Origin: Endozoicomonas sp. G2_1
Lineage (GTDB): Bacteria; Pseudomonadota; Gammaproteobacteria; Enterobacterales; Alteromonadaceae
Assembly (NCBI RefSeq): GCF_017744155.1
Contig: NZ_JAGHQT010000007.1
Location: forward strand, 62,001 to 126,000
Reading direction: 5' to 3'
DNA: 64,000 nt
Part shown: positions 54,991-63,274 of the stretch, piece after piece
Numbering within the stretch: the stretch's first letter is position 1
How the letters are laid out: every line of letters begins with the position of its first letter
Notes under the pieces: model-generated
The model's input: only the letters and a program-made list of their open reading frames with translations
Told to the model about the DNA's origin: nothing
Databases searched by the model: none
Position numbers and translations under genes: made by a program

Positions 54991-55959
54991 CTATTGAACG
55001 AGTTCTTTGTCGCTGAAGCTATCGCCAAATAGTGGGCTTGTTAAGTAACGCTCGGCAGAGCTAGGCAGAATAACAACAACGTTTTTGTCTGCATTCTCTG
55101 GCTTCTCAGCTAAACGCTTGGCAGCGACAACCGCAGCACCAGAAGAAATACCTGCTAAGATACCTTCTTCTTTCATTAGGCGGTGTGCCATTTCCATCGC
55201 TTCTTCATTGGTCACGTGTTCAACAGCATCAATAAGATCAACGTCTAAGTTGCCAGGAATAAAGCCAGCACCGATACCTTGAATTTTGTGAGGGCCCGGC
55301 TTTAATTCTTGACCAGAAAGTTTTTGGCTGATTACCGGCGAGTCTGCTGGTTCTACCGCTACTGTGGTAATTGCTTTACCTTGTGTGTTTTTAAGGTAAC
55401 GGCTAACACCTGTGATAGTACCGCCAGTACCGACACCTGCAACGTAAATATCGATGTTGCCATCCATATCGTTCCAAATCTCTGGGCCAGTTGTTTCTTC
55501 GTGAATACGCGGGTTAGCTGGGTTGTCAAATTGACCTAATAACACGTATTTTTCAGGATCTGAATCTTTAATCTCTTGTGCTTTATCAATCGCACCTTTC
55601 ATACCTTTAGCGCCGTCGGTAAGTTCAAGCTTAGCACCTAATGCACTTAACAGCTTACGACGCTCTAAACTCATGGTGTTTGGCATAGTTAAGGTAATGC
55701 CATAACCGCGGGCAGCAGCAACAAACGCTAACGCAATACCTGTGTTACCACTGGTTGGCTCGACGATTTCTTTACCTTCTGTAAGCAGACCACGCTCTTC
55801 AGCGTCCCAAATCATACTCGCACCGATACGACATTTTACGCTGAAGCTTGGGTTGCGCGCTTCTACTTTCGCGTACACGTTACCGCCGGTTACGCGGTTA
55901 AGTTTAACCATTGGCGTGCGGCCGATAGCGGTTGAGTTATCTTGAAAAACGTTAGACAT
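54991..55959 (-). CDS. cysK: Cysteine synthase A
   Basis: O-acetylserine sulfhydrylase: makes cysteine from O-acetylserine and sulfide with PLP. The 322 residues have the PLP lysine K42 in [18 protein letters not shown], the substrate loop [17 protein letters not shown], the [15 protein letters not shown] phosphate loop and [26 protein letters not shown] follows near the C-terminus. These match CysK rather than CysM. AGGATTTTGT precedes the ATG. It is monocistronic and divergent from the RDD gene. Confidence 0.96.
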   Translation of the reverse strand: MSNVFQDNSTAIGRTPMVKLNRVTGGNVYAKVEARNPSFSVKCRIGASMIWDAEERGLLTEGKEIVEPTSGNTGIALAFVAAARGYGITLTMPNTMSLERRKLLSALGAKLELTDGAKGMKGAIDKAQEIKDSDPEKYVLLGQFDNPANPRIHEETTGPEIWNDMDGNIDIYVAGVGTGGTITGVSRYLKNTQGKAITTVAVEPADSPVISQKLSGQELKPGPHKIQGIGAGFIPGNLDVDLIDAVEHVTNEEAMEMAHRLMKEEGILAGISSGAAVVAAKRLAEKPENADKNVVVILPSSAERYLTSPLFGDSFSDKELVQ

Positions 55960-56141
55960 AACAAAATCCTGTGGCTTATTTATTATTAACTCAATAAGAT
56001 TAGCGAGTTATAACGGAAAAAGAAGTGATATTATTATATCTTATATAGCAAAATGGAATGAAAGAATACTAGTTTGATTGTCAAAGCTAGTTGGCAATAG
56101 CGCCGTTTGACCACAATTGTAGAACACTTAAGGGATAACTG

Positions 56142-57377
56142 TTGAATAAAAGTAGTGCGATAGGTGCCGAGTCAGAGCTCGTTACTGATAATAATAAACA
56201 AATACCTGAGTCAGATAGCAAAGTGCTTGAGCAGCCATCAAGGGTTGATCAGGAAAATCAAAAAATACTGACGCCGTTCGCCTTTGAAATTGATAAATCT
56301 CTTTTCGGCTTGTCATTGGCATCACCATGGCGCCGCGCTTGTGCGTTAACGATTGATGTTTTTTTGATCGCAATTTTAAGCGATGCACCCGGCGAGTTAC
56401 TCGCGCTAGTCTTGGCGATAACTCTGTTTAAGCTCGCCAGTCGAAAATACAACGCCAAAGGTAATAGAGTCAGTAGGGGCTTAAAAACACTGCTAAATTT
56501 TGTTGCTGCTGTGATGCTATTTGTCGCACTATCGACGATATTACCATGGGTATTTGATAAGTTTGGCGTTAGCTCAACGGCTAGTGAACCAGATAAAAAG
56601 GACTCGCTCATATCGATAAATGAACAAGCGATAGACCTTGATACCAGTGTTGAACTTGCGGTGTTATCGGCCCATTACGGCAAGCTGATTAGTAATGAGC
56701 AATGCTCCGATACGACTTGTTGGTACAGCAACTTAGCACCTTTAGTTACTAAACTAAGCACAGAAAAAACACGCTCTGACGTCGCGGTTGAGTTTATTGA
56801 TTTGATGGTTGATGGACTTGAACTCGCGGATGGTGAGCAAAGTGCGTTGAGAAAGCAGTTAATGAATCATTACCACAGTCAATTACTCAATGTCGAAATT
56901 AATGGCGCGCAATTGCCCTCGAAAGATACTAATCGCCGTGATAACGGCTTTGTTAGCAATGCTGTCCCAGCTAAAAAAGATAATGTGAATAAAACTGAGA
57001 CTAGTCCAGCTAATCCTACTGAACCAACCAGTGCTGCCAATAAAGAAGAGAACAAACCGGTTTATTCAATTATTGCTTGGGTTAAAGGCATTATTAATGA
57101 CTTAGGCCTGGGCTTTGGTTGGGCGGCGCTTTACTTTACTGTGTTTACTGCACTTTGGCACGGACAAACCCCAGGTAAACGTTTGTTTAAGATTCGAGTG
57201 CTACAACTCGATGGCTCACCGTTGTCTCTTTGGGACAGCTTTGGTCGCTATGGCGGATATGGTGCTGGCATAGCGACTGGCTTATTGGGCTTTATCCAGA
57301 TTTTTTGGGATGCCAATCGTCAAGCCATTCACGATAAGATTTCGTCAACCGTGGTGATTAATAAGTCCAGTCATTAG
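56142..57377 (+). CDS. RDD-family membrane protein with a large central insertion
   Basis: Polytopic inner-membrane protein of 411 residues, function unknown. The RDD signature is split: the N-terminal part SLASPWRRACALTIDVFLIAILSDAPGE (about 55-85) with helices to about 145, and the C-terminal part WHGQTPGKRLFKIRVLQLDGSPLSLWDSFGR with the last two helices (about 345-400). Between them lies a soluble stretch of about 180 residues containing a CSDTTCW Cys pair and an Asn/Thr/Pro-rich linker. The start is TTG at 56142 with AAGGGATAAC. It overlaps the 3' end of the convergent solute-binding gene by four bases. Confidence 0.85.
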   Translation: MNKSSAIGAESELVTDNNKQIPESDSKVLEQPSRVDQENQKILTPFAFEIDKSLFGLSLASPWRRACALTIDVFLIAILSDAPGELLALVLAITLFKLASRKYNAKGNRVSRGLKTLLNFVAAVMLFVALSTILPWVFDKFGVSSTASEPDKKDSLISINEQAIDLDTSVELAVLSAHYGKLISNEQCSDTTCWYSNLAPLVTKLSTEKTRSDVAVEFIDLMVDGLELADGEQSALRKQLMNHYHSQLLNVEINGAQLPSKDTNRRDNGFVSNAVPAKKDNVNKTETSPANPTEPTSAANKEENKPVYSIIAWVKGIINDLGLGFGWAALYFTVFTALWHGQTPGKRLFKIRVLQLDGSPLSLWDSFGRYGGYGAGIATGLLGFIQIFWDANRQAIHDKISSTVVINKSSH

Positions 57378-58147
57378 TGACTGGGGGTAATACCAATGTA
57401 TTTCTCGATAACCTTTTTATCTTTACCTGCAGCGAGGTATTGAGCGAGCACTCGATTAAAGTTATTCCTCAATGCTGGATTGTTAAAGCCAACATGGGCG
57501 GTAACCGGAGGTATGAGCGTATGCTCATCAATTTTATGGGCTTGGTTAGCAATCTTTTTGGTTATCGGCAGTTGATTGAGAAAATAATAAAAAATGTAGT
57601 AATCAAGCACAATCAAATCGACCCGTTGTTTGAGTAGAAGCTCTGGCAGCTTTGACATATCGTGAAACTCTCGATAATTATTTTGCTCACTCATTTGGCT
57701 AAACTGTTCGCCAAAATAACCAGTAGCGCCTTGAAAGGTGTAAATGGTCAAGTTTTTGATGTCAGCTAGTTGCTCAAAATCGAAATCGCGACTTTTTAAA
57801 CTAAAAATTGTTGGACGATAACTAATAATTGGCTCAGACAAAAACAGTTTATCGGTGTCTGGTTGGTAAAAGGTTGGGACAAACAAATCTGCTTGTTTCA
57901 TGGTGACCCGCGCAAGGTTGCGCTGCAAAGGAGAGAACTCAACGTTTACACGATAACCCAAGCTTTGCAGCACTTGCTTAGTAATGTCGAGATCAATACC
58001 TGACTCGTTCGCTGCAATCATGTGCGGCGGACCATCATCAGTTAGCAGCAATAATTCTTTGTCGTTGGCGAACGCTACCGAAATTGGCAACAGAGCATTA
58101 ACGGCGATAAAGCCAATAAATTGGAATAAAAGAGCTATTTTTGCCAT
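57374..58147 (-). CDS. Periplasmic solute-binding protein, family 3
   Basis: Secreted protein of 257 residues. The signal peptide (MAKIALLFQFIGFIAVNALLPISVAFA) precedes a type II periplasmic-binding fold: LLLLTDDGPPHMIAANESGIDLDITKQVLQSLGYRVNVEFSPLQRNLARV and later FQGATGYFGEQFS. The pattern fits the SBP_bac_3 amino-acid-binding family, but there are no transporter genes beside it, as with many stand-alone members in Alteromonadales. The ligand is unknown. It is convergent with the RDD gene. A second member of the family is at the right edge of the window. Confidence 0.82.
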   Translation of the reverse strand: MAKIALLFQFIGFIAVNALLPISVAFANDKELLLLTDDGPPHMIAANESGIDLDITKQVLQSLGYRVNVEFSPLQRNLARVTMKQADLFVPTFYQPDTDKLFLSEPIISYRPTIFSLKSRDFDFEQLADIKNLTIYTFQGATGYFGEQFSQMSEQNNYREFHDMSKLPELLLKQRVDLIVLDYYIFYYFLNQLPITKKIANQAHKIDEHTLIPPVTAHVGFNNPALRNNFNRVLAQYLAAGKDKKVIEKYIGITPSH

Positions 58148-58338
58148 TCAAATCTTTGCTGCTAATAATACGAAAAATTGTATTAGCGCAGAGACAATCC
58201 ATGCCGAGTATTGTTTAATCTTTTATATCACGAGTCATTCAATAACCTCAATGGTTAATTAAGGTTTTCAAATTGTTGGATTTTGATTGAGCATACAGGT
58301 GTGTTTTATAGAAAAATTTTGCATAATAGATTTTTTTC

Positions 58339-59178
58339 GTGATTTCGCTTTTAAAAATGCCGTTTTCAGTCCTCGATATTATTGTTTTACTATTGTTTTT
58401 GTTCTGTTGGATAGGTTACACCTACTTTGCCCGCAAAAAAGCTAAAACCACCGACTGTATCGCACGTTCGTTGCATCAACATCGAATTCACTGGATGTAC
58501 GAAATTATCACCCGTGATATTCGGGTTGGCGAAGCGGCTTTATTGGCTAATTTAGAACGAAATATTGCTTTTTTCGCCTCCAGTAGTTTGCTGGTTATTG
58601 CCGGTATTTTGACTTTGTTTGCACAAGTTGAAAAACTCGAAGAAATCATTGCATCAATTCCGATGGCAGAACCGCCACATCACGTTGCTATTCAACTAAA
58701 ATTGAGTTTGCTAGCGTTTATTTTTGTTTTGGCATTTTTTAATTTTACTTGGTCAATGCGTCAATACGGTTTTTTAAACGTCATGATTGGCGCTGCGCCA
58801 ATTGATGAATCTGGCCTCAATAAAAATCTACACGACTACGCCAAGCAAATGGCAATCGTTCAAGACCAAGCGGCTCATGCTTATAATTACGGTTTGCGCG
58901 CTTATTACTTTTCACTGGCGGTACTCTGCTGGTTTTATCACCCTGCGTTGTTTGTGCTCGCCAGCGTGTTTGTTGTTTACACCTTATACATTCGCGAATT
59001 TAAATCAAAAGCGGTTCGCGCTATTACTACCGGGCAACACTTTCTCAATATTGAGCGTAAGCAGCGCTTTCCCGATTGGTGTGAGCAAGAAGCAAGAGCT
59101 AAAGTTCACCTCAATGAAAATGACAAAACGAACAAAGCTGATCAACAACATCAACCAAAAGACTCGGATAACGACTAA
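58339..59178 (+). CDS. DUF599 family membrane protein
   Basis: Inner-membrane protein of about 279 residues with five or so hydrophobic helices. SLHQHRIHWMYEIITRDIRVGEAALLANLERNIAFFASSSLLVIAGILTLF and FFNFTWSMRQYGFLNVMIGA are characteristic DUF599 blocks; the function is unknown. The C-terminal tail is charged. The start is uncertain: GTG at 58339 or ATG at 58357, neither with a clear ribosome binding site. Its stop codon directly precedes the ATG of the DUF2919 gene, so the pair is cotranscribed. Confidence 0.87.
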   Translation: MISLLKMPFSVLDIIVLLLFLFCWIGYTYFARKKAKTTDCIARSLHQHRIHWMYEIITRDIRVGEAALLANLERNIAFFASSSLLVIAGILTLFAQVEKLEEIIASIPMAEPPHHVAIQLKLSLLAFIFVLAFFNFTWSMRQYGFLNVMIGAAPIDESGLNKNLHDYAKQMAIVQDQAAHAYNYGLRAYYFSLAVLCWFYHPALFVLASVFVVYTLYIREFKSKAVRAITTGQHFLNIERKQRFPDWCEQEARAKVHLNENDKTNKADQQHQPKDSDND

Positions 59179-59682
59179 ATGGCAAACCCACTTTACGCCA
59201 ATTACGGGCCGAGAGATTTTGACAAGTTCGATTGTTTGAAGTTGTCGCTAGTGCTTTATGCCATGCTTGCTTTTGTACTGCGTGGTTATTTAGTGTGGTT
59301 AATGTCTGTGACAAATATGCGCGATCGGGTCAGTATTTTACAGCTTGCCTACCCGCAAACGTCTTTGTTTTATTTGAGTTTACTTGCTGGTGCGATTGGT
59401 TTGTTTGTCGTGTTGTTGATTTGCTTGCGCAAACCCAATGGCCCCGCGTGGGTAAAAAAATGTTGGCCTTATACGCGGTTGTTACTTATTGGTGCCTTGT
59501 TATTTGACTTGAGTGTCAATCTGGTTGGTTATTTTTATTGGCAATTACAATCAACTGAGTGGTTAGTAGCAGAAATTGGCATCATTGTTTTATTAATTGG
59601 CTTGGCTTATCGCAATCAACGTTTTTCTATCAATTTACAAGAGTTTCCAACACCGCTAGAAAAGCCCACAAAAACTAAGTAA
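59179..59682 (+). CDS. DUF2919 family membrane protein (YfeZ-like)
   Basis: Membrane protein of 167 residues with four hydrophobic helices. The N-terminus YGPRDFDKFDCLKLSLVLYAMLAFVLRGYLVW and the central LAYPQTSLFYLSLLAGAIGLFVVLL correspond to DUF2919 (YfeZ). No function is known. It begins one base after the DUF599 stop, which indicates translational coupling and perhaps a shared envelope role. The C-terminal residues are polar and cytoplasmic. Confidence 0.85.
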   Translation: MANPLYANYGPRDFDKFDCLKLSLVLYAMLAFVLRGYLVWLMSVTNMRDRVSILQLAYPQTSLFYLSLLAGAIGLFVVLLICLRKPNGPAWVKKCWPYTRLLLIGALLFDLSVNLVGYFYWQLQSTEWLVAEIGIIVLLIGLAYRNQRFSINLQEFPTPLEKPTKTK

Positions 59683-59745
59683 AGGCAAAATAACCACTAA
59701 CGGCGTTACTTTTAGTTAGTAAATAGGTAATGCTAACTCGATAGG

Positions 59746-60213
59746 TTAGCTCTGATAGCCTTCATCAACGGCTAAATTTTTGCCTTCAGCCGCAGTTCTT
59801 GCAAGTTGGTCGCAACGCTCATTTTCTGGATGACCAGAGTGGCCTTTAACCCAATGCCAGCTAATATTGTGGCGTTGGCTTTGATGGTCGAGTTGTTGCC
59901 ATAAATCAACGTTTTTAACCGGCTGCTTGCTCGCGGTTTTCCATTGATTTTTTTTCCATTTGGCAATCCATTGGGTAATACCTTGGCGCACATATTGGCT
60001 ATCTGTAGTTAGCGTGACTTGGCAAGGTTCTTTGAGTGACTCAAGAGCGACAATTGTCGCTAGCATTTCCATGCGATTATTGGTGGTGAGCTGATAACCT
60101 TTCGACAATTCCTTGCTGTGCTCTTTGTATTTTAACACTGCGCCATAGCCGCCGGGCCCTGGGTTTCCTAAACAAGAACCATCTGTGTATATTTCAATGT
60201 GTTTTTGCGTCAT
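59746..60213 (-). CDS. rnhA: Ribonuclease HI
   Basis: Degrades the RNA strand of RNA-DNA hybrids. The 155 residues have all four acidic catalytic residues: [20 protein letters not shown] (Asp), [14 protein letters not shown] (Glu), [14 protein letters not shown] (Asp) and the Asp of NERCDQLAR, with the handle-region WKKNQWKTA. It is divergent from dnaQ, as in E. coli, where the two promoters overlap; here they share about 180 bases. Confidence 0.97.
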   Translation of the reverse strand: MTQKHIEIYTDGSCLGNPGPGGYGAVLKYKEHSKELSKGYQLTTNNRMEMLATIVALESLKEPCQVTLTTDSQYVRQGITQWIAKWKKNQWKTASKQPVKNVDLWQQLDHQSQRHNISWHWVKGHSGHPENERCDQLARTAAEGKNLAVDEGYQS

Positions 60214-60342
60214 AGTGACCGTTTAATATCGTTAATCGAGAATTGTCGGTATGGTAACTGAGCCAAGGTTAACATGCGATCGATTTTCTGATTGTTTTAC
60301 TGGTTTTCATTGGTAGCCGCTAGAGCCGACGTGATATTTCAG

Positions 60343-60348
60343 TATAAT
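60343..60348 (+). promoter_or_regulatory. Probable -10 box of dnaQ
   Basis: TATAAT, 49 bases before the chosen dnaQ ATG. It overlaps an upstream in-frame ATG (60347), which argues against that codon as the start. The -35 is weak. Confidence 0.4.
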
Positions 60349-60397
60349 GTTGATACTTGTCAATAATTGGAACAACGCTTTGACGGCAAATAATCTC

Positions 60398-61135
60398 ATG
60401 ACATCAAATACTCAGAACAATCAACAGCAGGTAGAGCGCTTGGTTGTACTCGATACTGAAACCACAGGTATCAACCCAAAAGAAGGCCATCGAATTGTTG
60501 AAATAGGCTGTGTTGAATTGGTCAATCGACAATTGACAGGTCGCACTTACCACGCTTACATCAATCCGTTGTTTCAAATGGAGCAAGAAGTTATTGATGT
60601 TCACGGCTTAACCAATGAGTTTCTTGCTGACAAACCTCTGTTTGGCGATGTTGCCAATGAGTTTATCGAGTTTATCCGCGGCGCGGAATTAGTGATTCAC
60701 AACGCTAAGTTCGACGTCGGCTTTATGGATCACGAGTTTCAATTGGCCAACCGAGGTTTACCTAATACTGGCGATATTTGTACAGTTACCGATACCTTGA
60801 AGGTGTCGAAGGATGAATTTGGTTCGCCGAAAACCTTAGATTATCTCGCTAAACACTATCGGGTAGACAAGTTAATCGACCGGACTTATCACGGCGCATT
60901 AATTGATGCTCAGTTACTGGCTTTTGTTTACATTGAGATGACGCGGCGCCAAGAAGCGCTTAACCTATCGAGTGGCGATCAAAGTGGTGATGGTCAAGAC
61001 GCCAATGCGATTAGAAGGTTAACTAACGACCGCCCAGCGCTAAAGGTTGTTAGAGCATCTGCCGATGAAGAGCAAGCACATCAAGATAGGTTGGCAATTA
61101 TCGCCGATAAAGGAGCCACACCTATTTGGCAATAA
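60398..61135 (+). CDS. dnaQ: DNA polymerase III subunit epsilon (proofreading exonuclease)
   Basis: 3'-5' proofreading exonuclease of the replicative polymerase. Exo I is LVVLDTETTGINPKEGHRIVEIG, Exo II HNAKFDVGFMDHEF and Exo III HGALIDAQLLAFVYIEM, with all acidic metal ligands. The C-terminal ~60 residues after the exonuclease are polar and would contact alpha. The frame is open from 60347, but a -10 box overlaps that ATG. The ATG at 60398 gives an N-terminus close to E. coli; a TTG at 60380 is an alternative. About 245 residues, normal length. Divergent from rnhA. Confidence 0.95.
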   Translation: MTSNTQNNQQQVERLVVLDTETTGINPKEGHRIVEIGCVELVNRQLTGRTYHAYINPLFQMEQEVIDVHGLTNEFLADKPLFGDVANEFIEFIRGAELVIHNAKFDVGFMDHEFQLANRGLPNTGDICTVTDTLKVSKDEFGSPKTLDYLAKHYRVDKLIDRTYHGALIDAQLLAFVYIEMTRRQEALNLSSGDQSGDGQDANAIRRLTNDRPALKVVRASADEEQAHQDRLAIIADKGATPIWQ

Positions 61136-61183
61136 AGATGTCGCTAAGACTAAAATAACTCTAACAAGTGTAGGATAGGTGCT

Positions 61184-62503
61184 TTGATAACAACGACGAT
61201 AAAAAAGCTCATTTGTTGTGGGGCGATAGGCACATTGATTGGCCTTAACCCATTAGTACAGGCAGAGCAAGAAATAGCCGCAGTAAAGTTTCTCAATGAA
61301 AATGAGCGCGCCAATCAAATTCCGTATTTTGACAACCGATTTCGCATCGACGCACAAGTCGAGGAAATTACCTTATTATTCTATCGCGTTGATGGCGCAC
61401 CGCCAGTGATTTTGATTCGTCCTGACGGCAGTAAGCTGCGCATTCACGATTTCCCGAAAGAGCGGGTCGAATGGTTTGACGATCGCAGTTTTGACATGAT
61501 CAAAATTAAAAAGCCGATGCCAGGCCCTTGGCAGGCGGTTGGGCAAATTTTGCCAAACAGTGAGTTAATGGTTGTTTCTCAAGTTAACCTAACCGTGGAG
61601 CCCTTGCCAAAAGTGTTATTAGCGGGTGAAACGCTGAAAATTACTGGGCGTTTATCCAACGGCGATCTAGCCATCGACCAGCCGGCATTTAGAAACGTTG
61701 TTCACCTCGATATTGATTTTGTCAGTACTAACAATACTGAGTATGACAATTTCGGTGCCGAGCCAGTCAAGCTTGCCAGTTTTAGAGACGATGGTCGCGG
61801 TCTTGATGAATACGCCAGTGATGGCTTGTTCACCGGTGAGTTTGAGCTCAGTTTTGCTCCGGGGGAGTGGCAACCTGTCTATTCGATAAAGCTGCCAATG
61901 GCAACTCGTGAATTGAAACAAGAAAAAGTGGTGATACAAAAAGCGCCAGTCACGGTCAGTGTTAACACCACCAATGATGAAAAAGGCTATCACAAAGTCA
62001 CTTTTGATATTGACGCAAGCTTTGTTGACCCCGACAGTTTAATTTTCCAAGGAAAAATACAATTTCCTGATAAACAAATGGATCCGTTTTCGATAAGTGA
62101 AGGTGAGGGCAGTGGCGTCACTCGAACGATCGATTTTGGTTACACTGAGTCTGGTGTTCATCGACTGATGACCAATGTTTTTGGTAAAACCATTCACGGG
62201 CGCGACTTTCGACTAGTATTGCCTGAATTTGTTTTTAATGTTGAACACCAAGCAGTAGTGCTTAATGAAAACCTAACAGGCAATAGTGACGGTGCATCAC
62301 CCGCGGTTGATGTCGCTAAATTACTTGCTGAGCAAGCGGAAAAAGACAAAGCCTTGCTTGAAGAGCTTAAACTGCAACAGGCGATGGCCGCTGAGCAAGC
62401 GCAAAAGCAGAGTTTGTACATTATTATCGGGAGTAATATAGCACTGTTATTGATTGGTACTGTCGCCTTGTTGATTTACCGAAAACGTAAAAATAAGGGC
62501 TAA
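61184..62503 (+). CDS. TIGR03503 family envelope protein
   Basis: Predicted single-pass envelope protein of 439 residues. A signal peptide (LICCGAIGTLIGLNPLVQA) is followed by the TIGR03503 domain, known from Shewanella, Vibrio and relatives but without a function: FDNRFRIDAQVEEITLLFYRVDGAPPVILIRPDGSK, MPGPWQAVGQILPNSELMV and DDGRGLDEYASDGLFTGEF. The C-terminus has an Ala/Gln/Glu-rich coiled segment, a membrane helix (YIIIGSNIALLLIGTVALLIY) and RKRKNKG. The start is TTG at 61184 with TAGGATAGGTG. The layout suggests a periplasmic beta-rich domain anchored at its C-terminus. Confidence 0.88.
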   Translation: MITTTIKKLICCGAIGTLIGLNPLVQAEQEIAAVKFLNENERANQIPYFDNRFRIDAQVEEITLLFYRVDGAPPVILIRPDGSKLRIHDFPKERVEWFDDRSFDMIKIKKPMPGPWQAVGQILPNSELMVVSQVNLTVEPLPKVLLAGETLKITGRLSNGDLAIDQPAFRNVVHLDIDFVSTNNTEYDNFGAEPVKLASFRDDGRGLDEYASDGLFTGEFELSFAPGEWQPVYSIKLPMATRELKQEKVVIQKAPVTVSVNTTNDEKGYHKVTFDIDASFVDPDSLIFQGKIQFPDKQMDPFSISEGEGSGVTRTIDFGYTESGVHRLMTNVFGKTIHGRDFRLVLPEFVFNVEHQAVVLNENLTGNSDGASPAVDVAKLLAEQAEKDKALLEELKLQQAMAAEQAQKQSLYIIIGSNIALLLIGTVALLIYRKRKNKG

Positions 62504-62578
62504 AATCTCGTTTGCTGTCCGATATTTACCCGTTTTGGCTAGCAAACGGCCAAATGAAAATTTTTATTAAAAAAGTGG

Positions 62579-62607
62579 TTGACTGTCTGCAATCATAACC
62601 GTATTAT
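62579..62607 (+). promoter_or_regulatory. Promoter of the tRNA-Asp array
   Basis: TTGACT, 17-base spacer, TATTAT, then a GC-rich discriminator (CCCGCCGC), typical of stringently controlled stable-RNA promoters. It lies 46 bases before the first tRNA. Confidence 0.85.
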
Positions 62608-62653
62608 TCCCGCCGCATTCAACGAGACACTGTTGAATTAAGATTTTATCTGC

Positions 62654-62730
62654 GGAGTGGTAGTTCAGTTGGTTAGAATACCGGCCTGTCACGCCGGGGG
62701 TCGCGGGTTCGAGTCCCGTCCACTCCGCCA
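62654..62730 (+). tRNA. tRNA-Asp (GTC), copy 1
   Basis: 77 bases with a perfect 7-bp acceptor stem GGAGTGG/CCACTCC, anticodon loop CTGTCAC (anticodon GTC), T-arm GCGGGTTCGAGTCCCGT, discriminator G and encoded CCA. First of five identical copies. Confidence 0.98.
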
Positions 62731-62756
62731 CTTAAGGTCTTATATTGCATTACTGC

Positions 62757-62833
62757 GGAGTGGTAGTTCAGTTGGTTAGAATACCGGCCTGTCACGCCGG
62801 GGGTCGCGGGTTCGAGTCCCGTCCACTCCGCCA
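62757..62833 (+). tRNA. tRNA-Asp (GTC), copy 2
   Basis: Identical to copy 1, 26 bases downstream; CCA encoded. Preceded by TTACTGC. Confidence 0.98.
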
Positions 62834-62862
62834 CGTTGTGCAACAAACATATTTTTATCTGC

Positions 62863-62939
62863 GGAGTGGTAGTTCAGTTGGTTAGAATACCGGCCTGTCA
62901 CGCCGGGGGTCGCGGGTTCGAGTCCCGTCCACTCCGCCA
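62863..62939 (+). tRNA. tRNA-Asp (GTC), copy 3
   Basis: Identical to copy 1, 29 bases after copy 2. Preceded by TTTTATCTGC and followed by CTTAA, as is copy 1. Confidence 0.98.
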
Positions 62940-62975
62940 CTTAAAAGTATGTTTTATTAGTTTGTTTATTACTGC

Positions 62976-63052
62976 GGAGTGGTAGTTCAGTTGGTTAGAA
63001 TACCGGCCTGTCACGCCGGGGGTCGCGGGTTCGAGTCCCGTCCACTCCGCCA
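62976..63052 (+). tRNA. tRNA-Asp (GTC), copy 4
   Basis: Identical to copy 1, 36 bases after copy 3. Preceded by TTACTGC, as is copy 2. Confidence 0.98.
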
Positions 63053-63110
63053 CTAATAACAAGCTAATATATCTCAAATGTGTGTCAAAAAATTGCAAAA
63101 AGTATACTGC

Positions 63111-63187
63111 GGAGTGGTAGTTCAGTTGGTTAGAATACCGGCCTGTCACGCCGGGGGTCGCGGGTTCGAGTCCCGTCCACTCCGCCA
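63111..63187 (+). tRNA. tRNA-Asp (GTC), copy 5
   Basis: Identical to copy 1, 58 bases after copy 4. No clear intrinsic terminator follows before the convergent solute-binding gene; TTTTAG/CTAAAA (63196-63213) is a weak AT-rich hairpin. Confidence 0.98.
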
Positions 63188-63274
63188 CCTACTTTTAGGC
63201 AATATCTAAAACTAAATTCTCTATTCTTAAAAACTCTTTCAAAATCAAAGATATCTTATAATGTTAATAAGATA

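Noticed and set aside
62654-63187. Regularly repeated ~77-base units resembling a CRISPR array
   Set aside because: Each unit is a complete tRNA-Asp; spacers are unequal and there are no cas genes.
62898-63188. Minus-strand open frame with repeated WTGLEPATPGVTGRYSNQ across the tRNA array
   Set aside because: It is the antisense translation of the tRNA-Asp genes, a well-known spurious annotation; the repetition comes from the tRNA copies.
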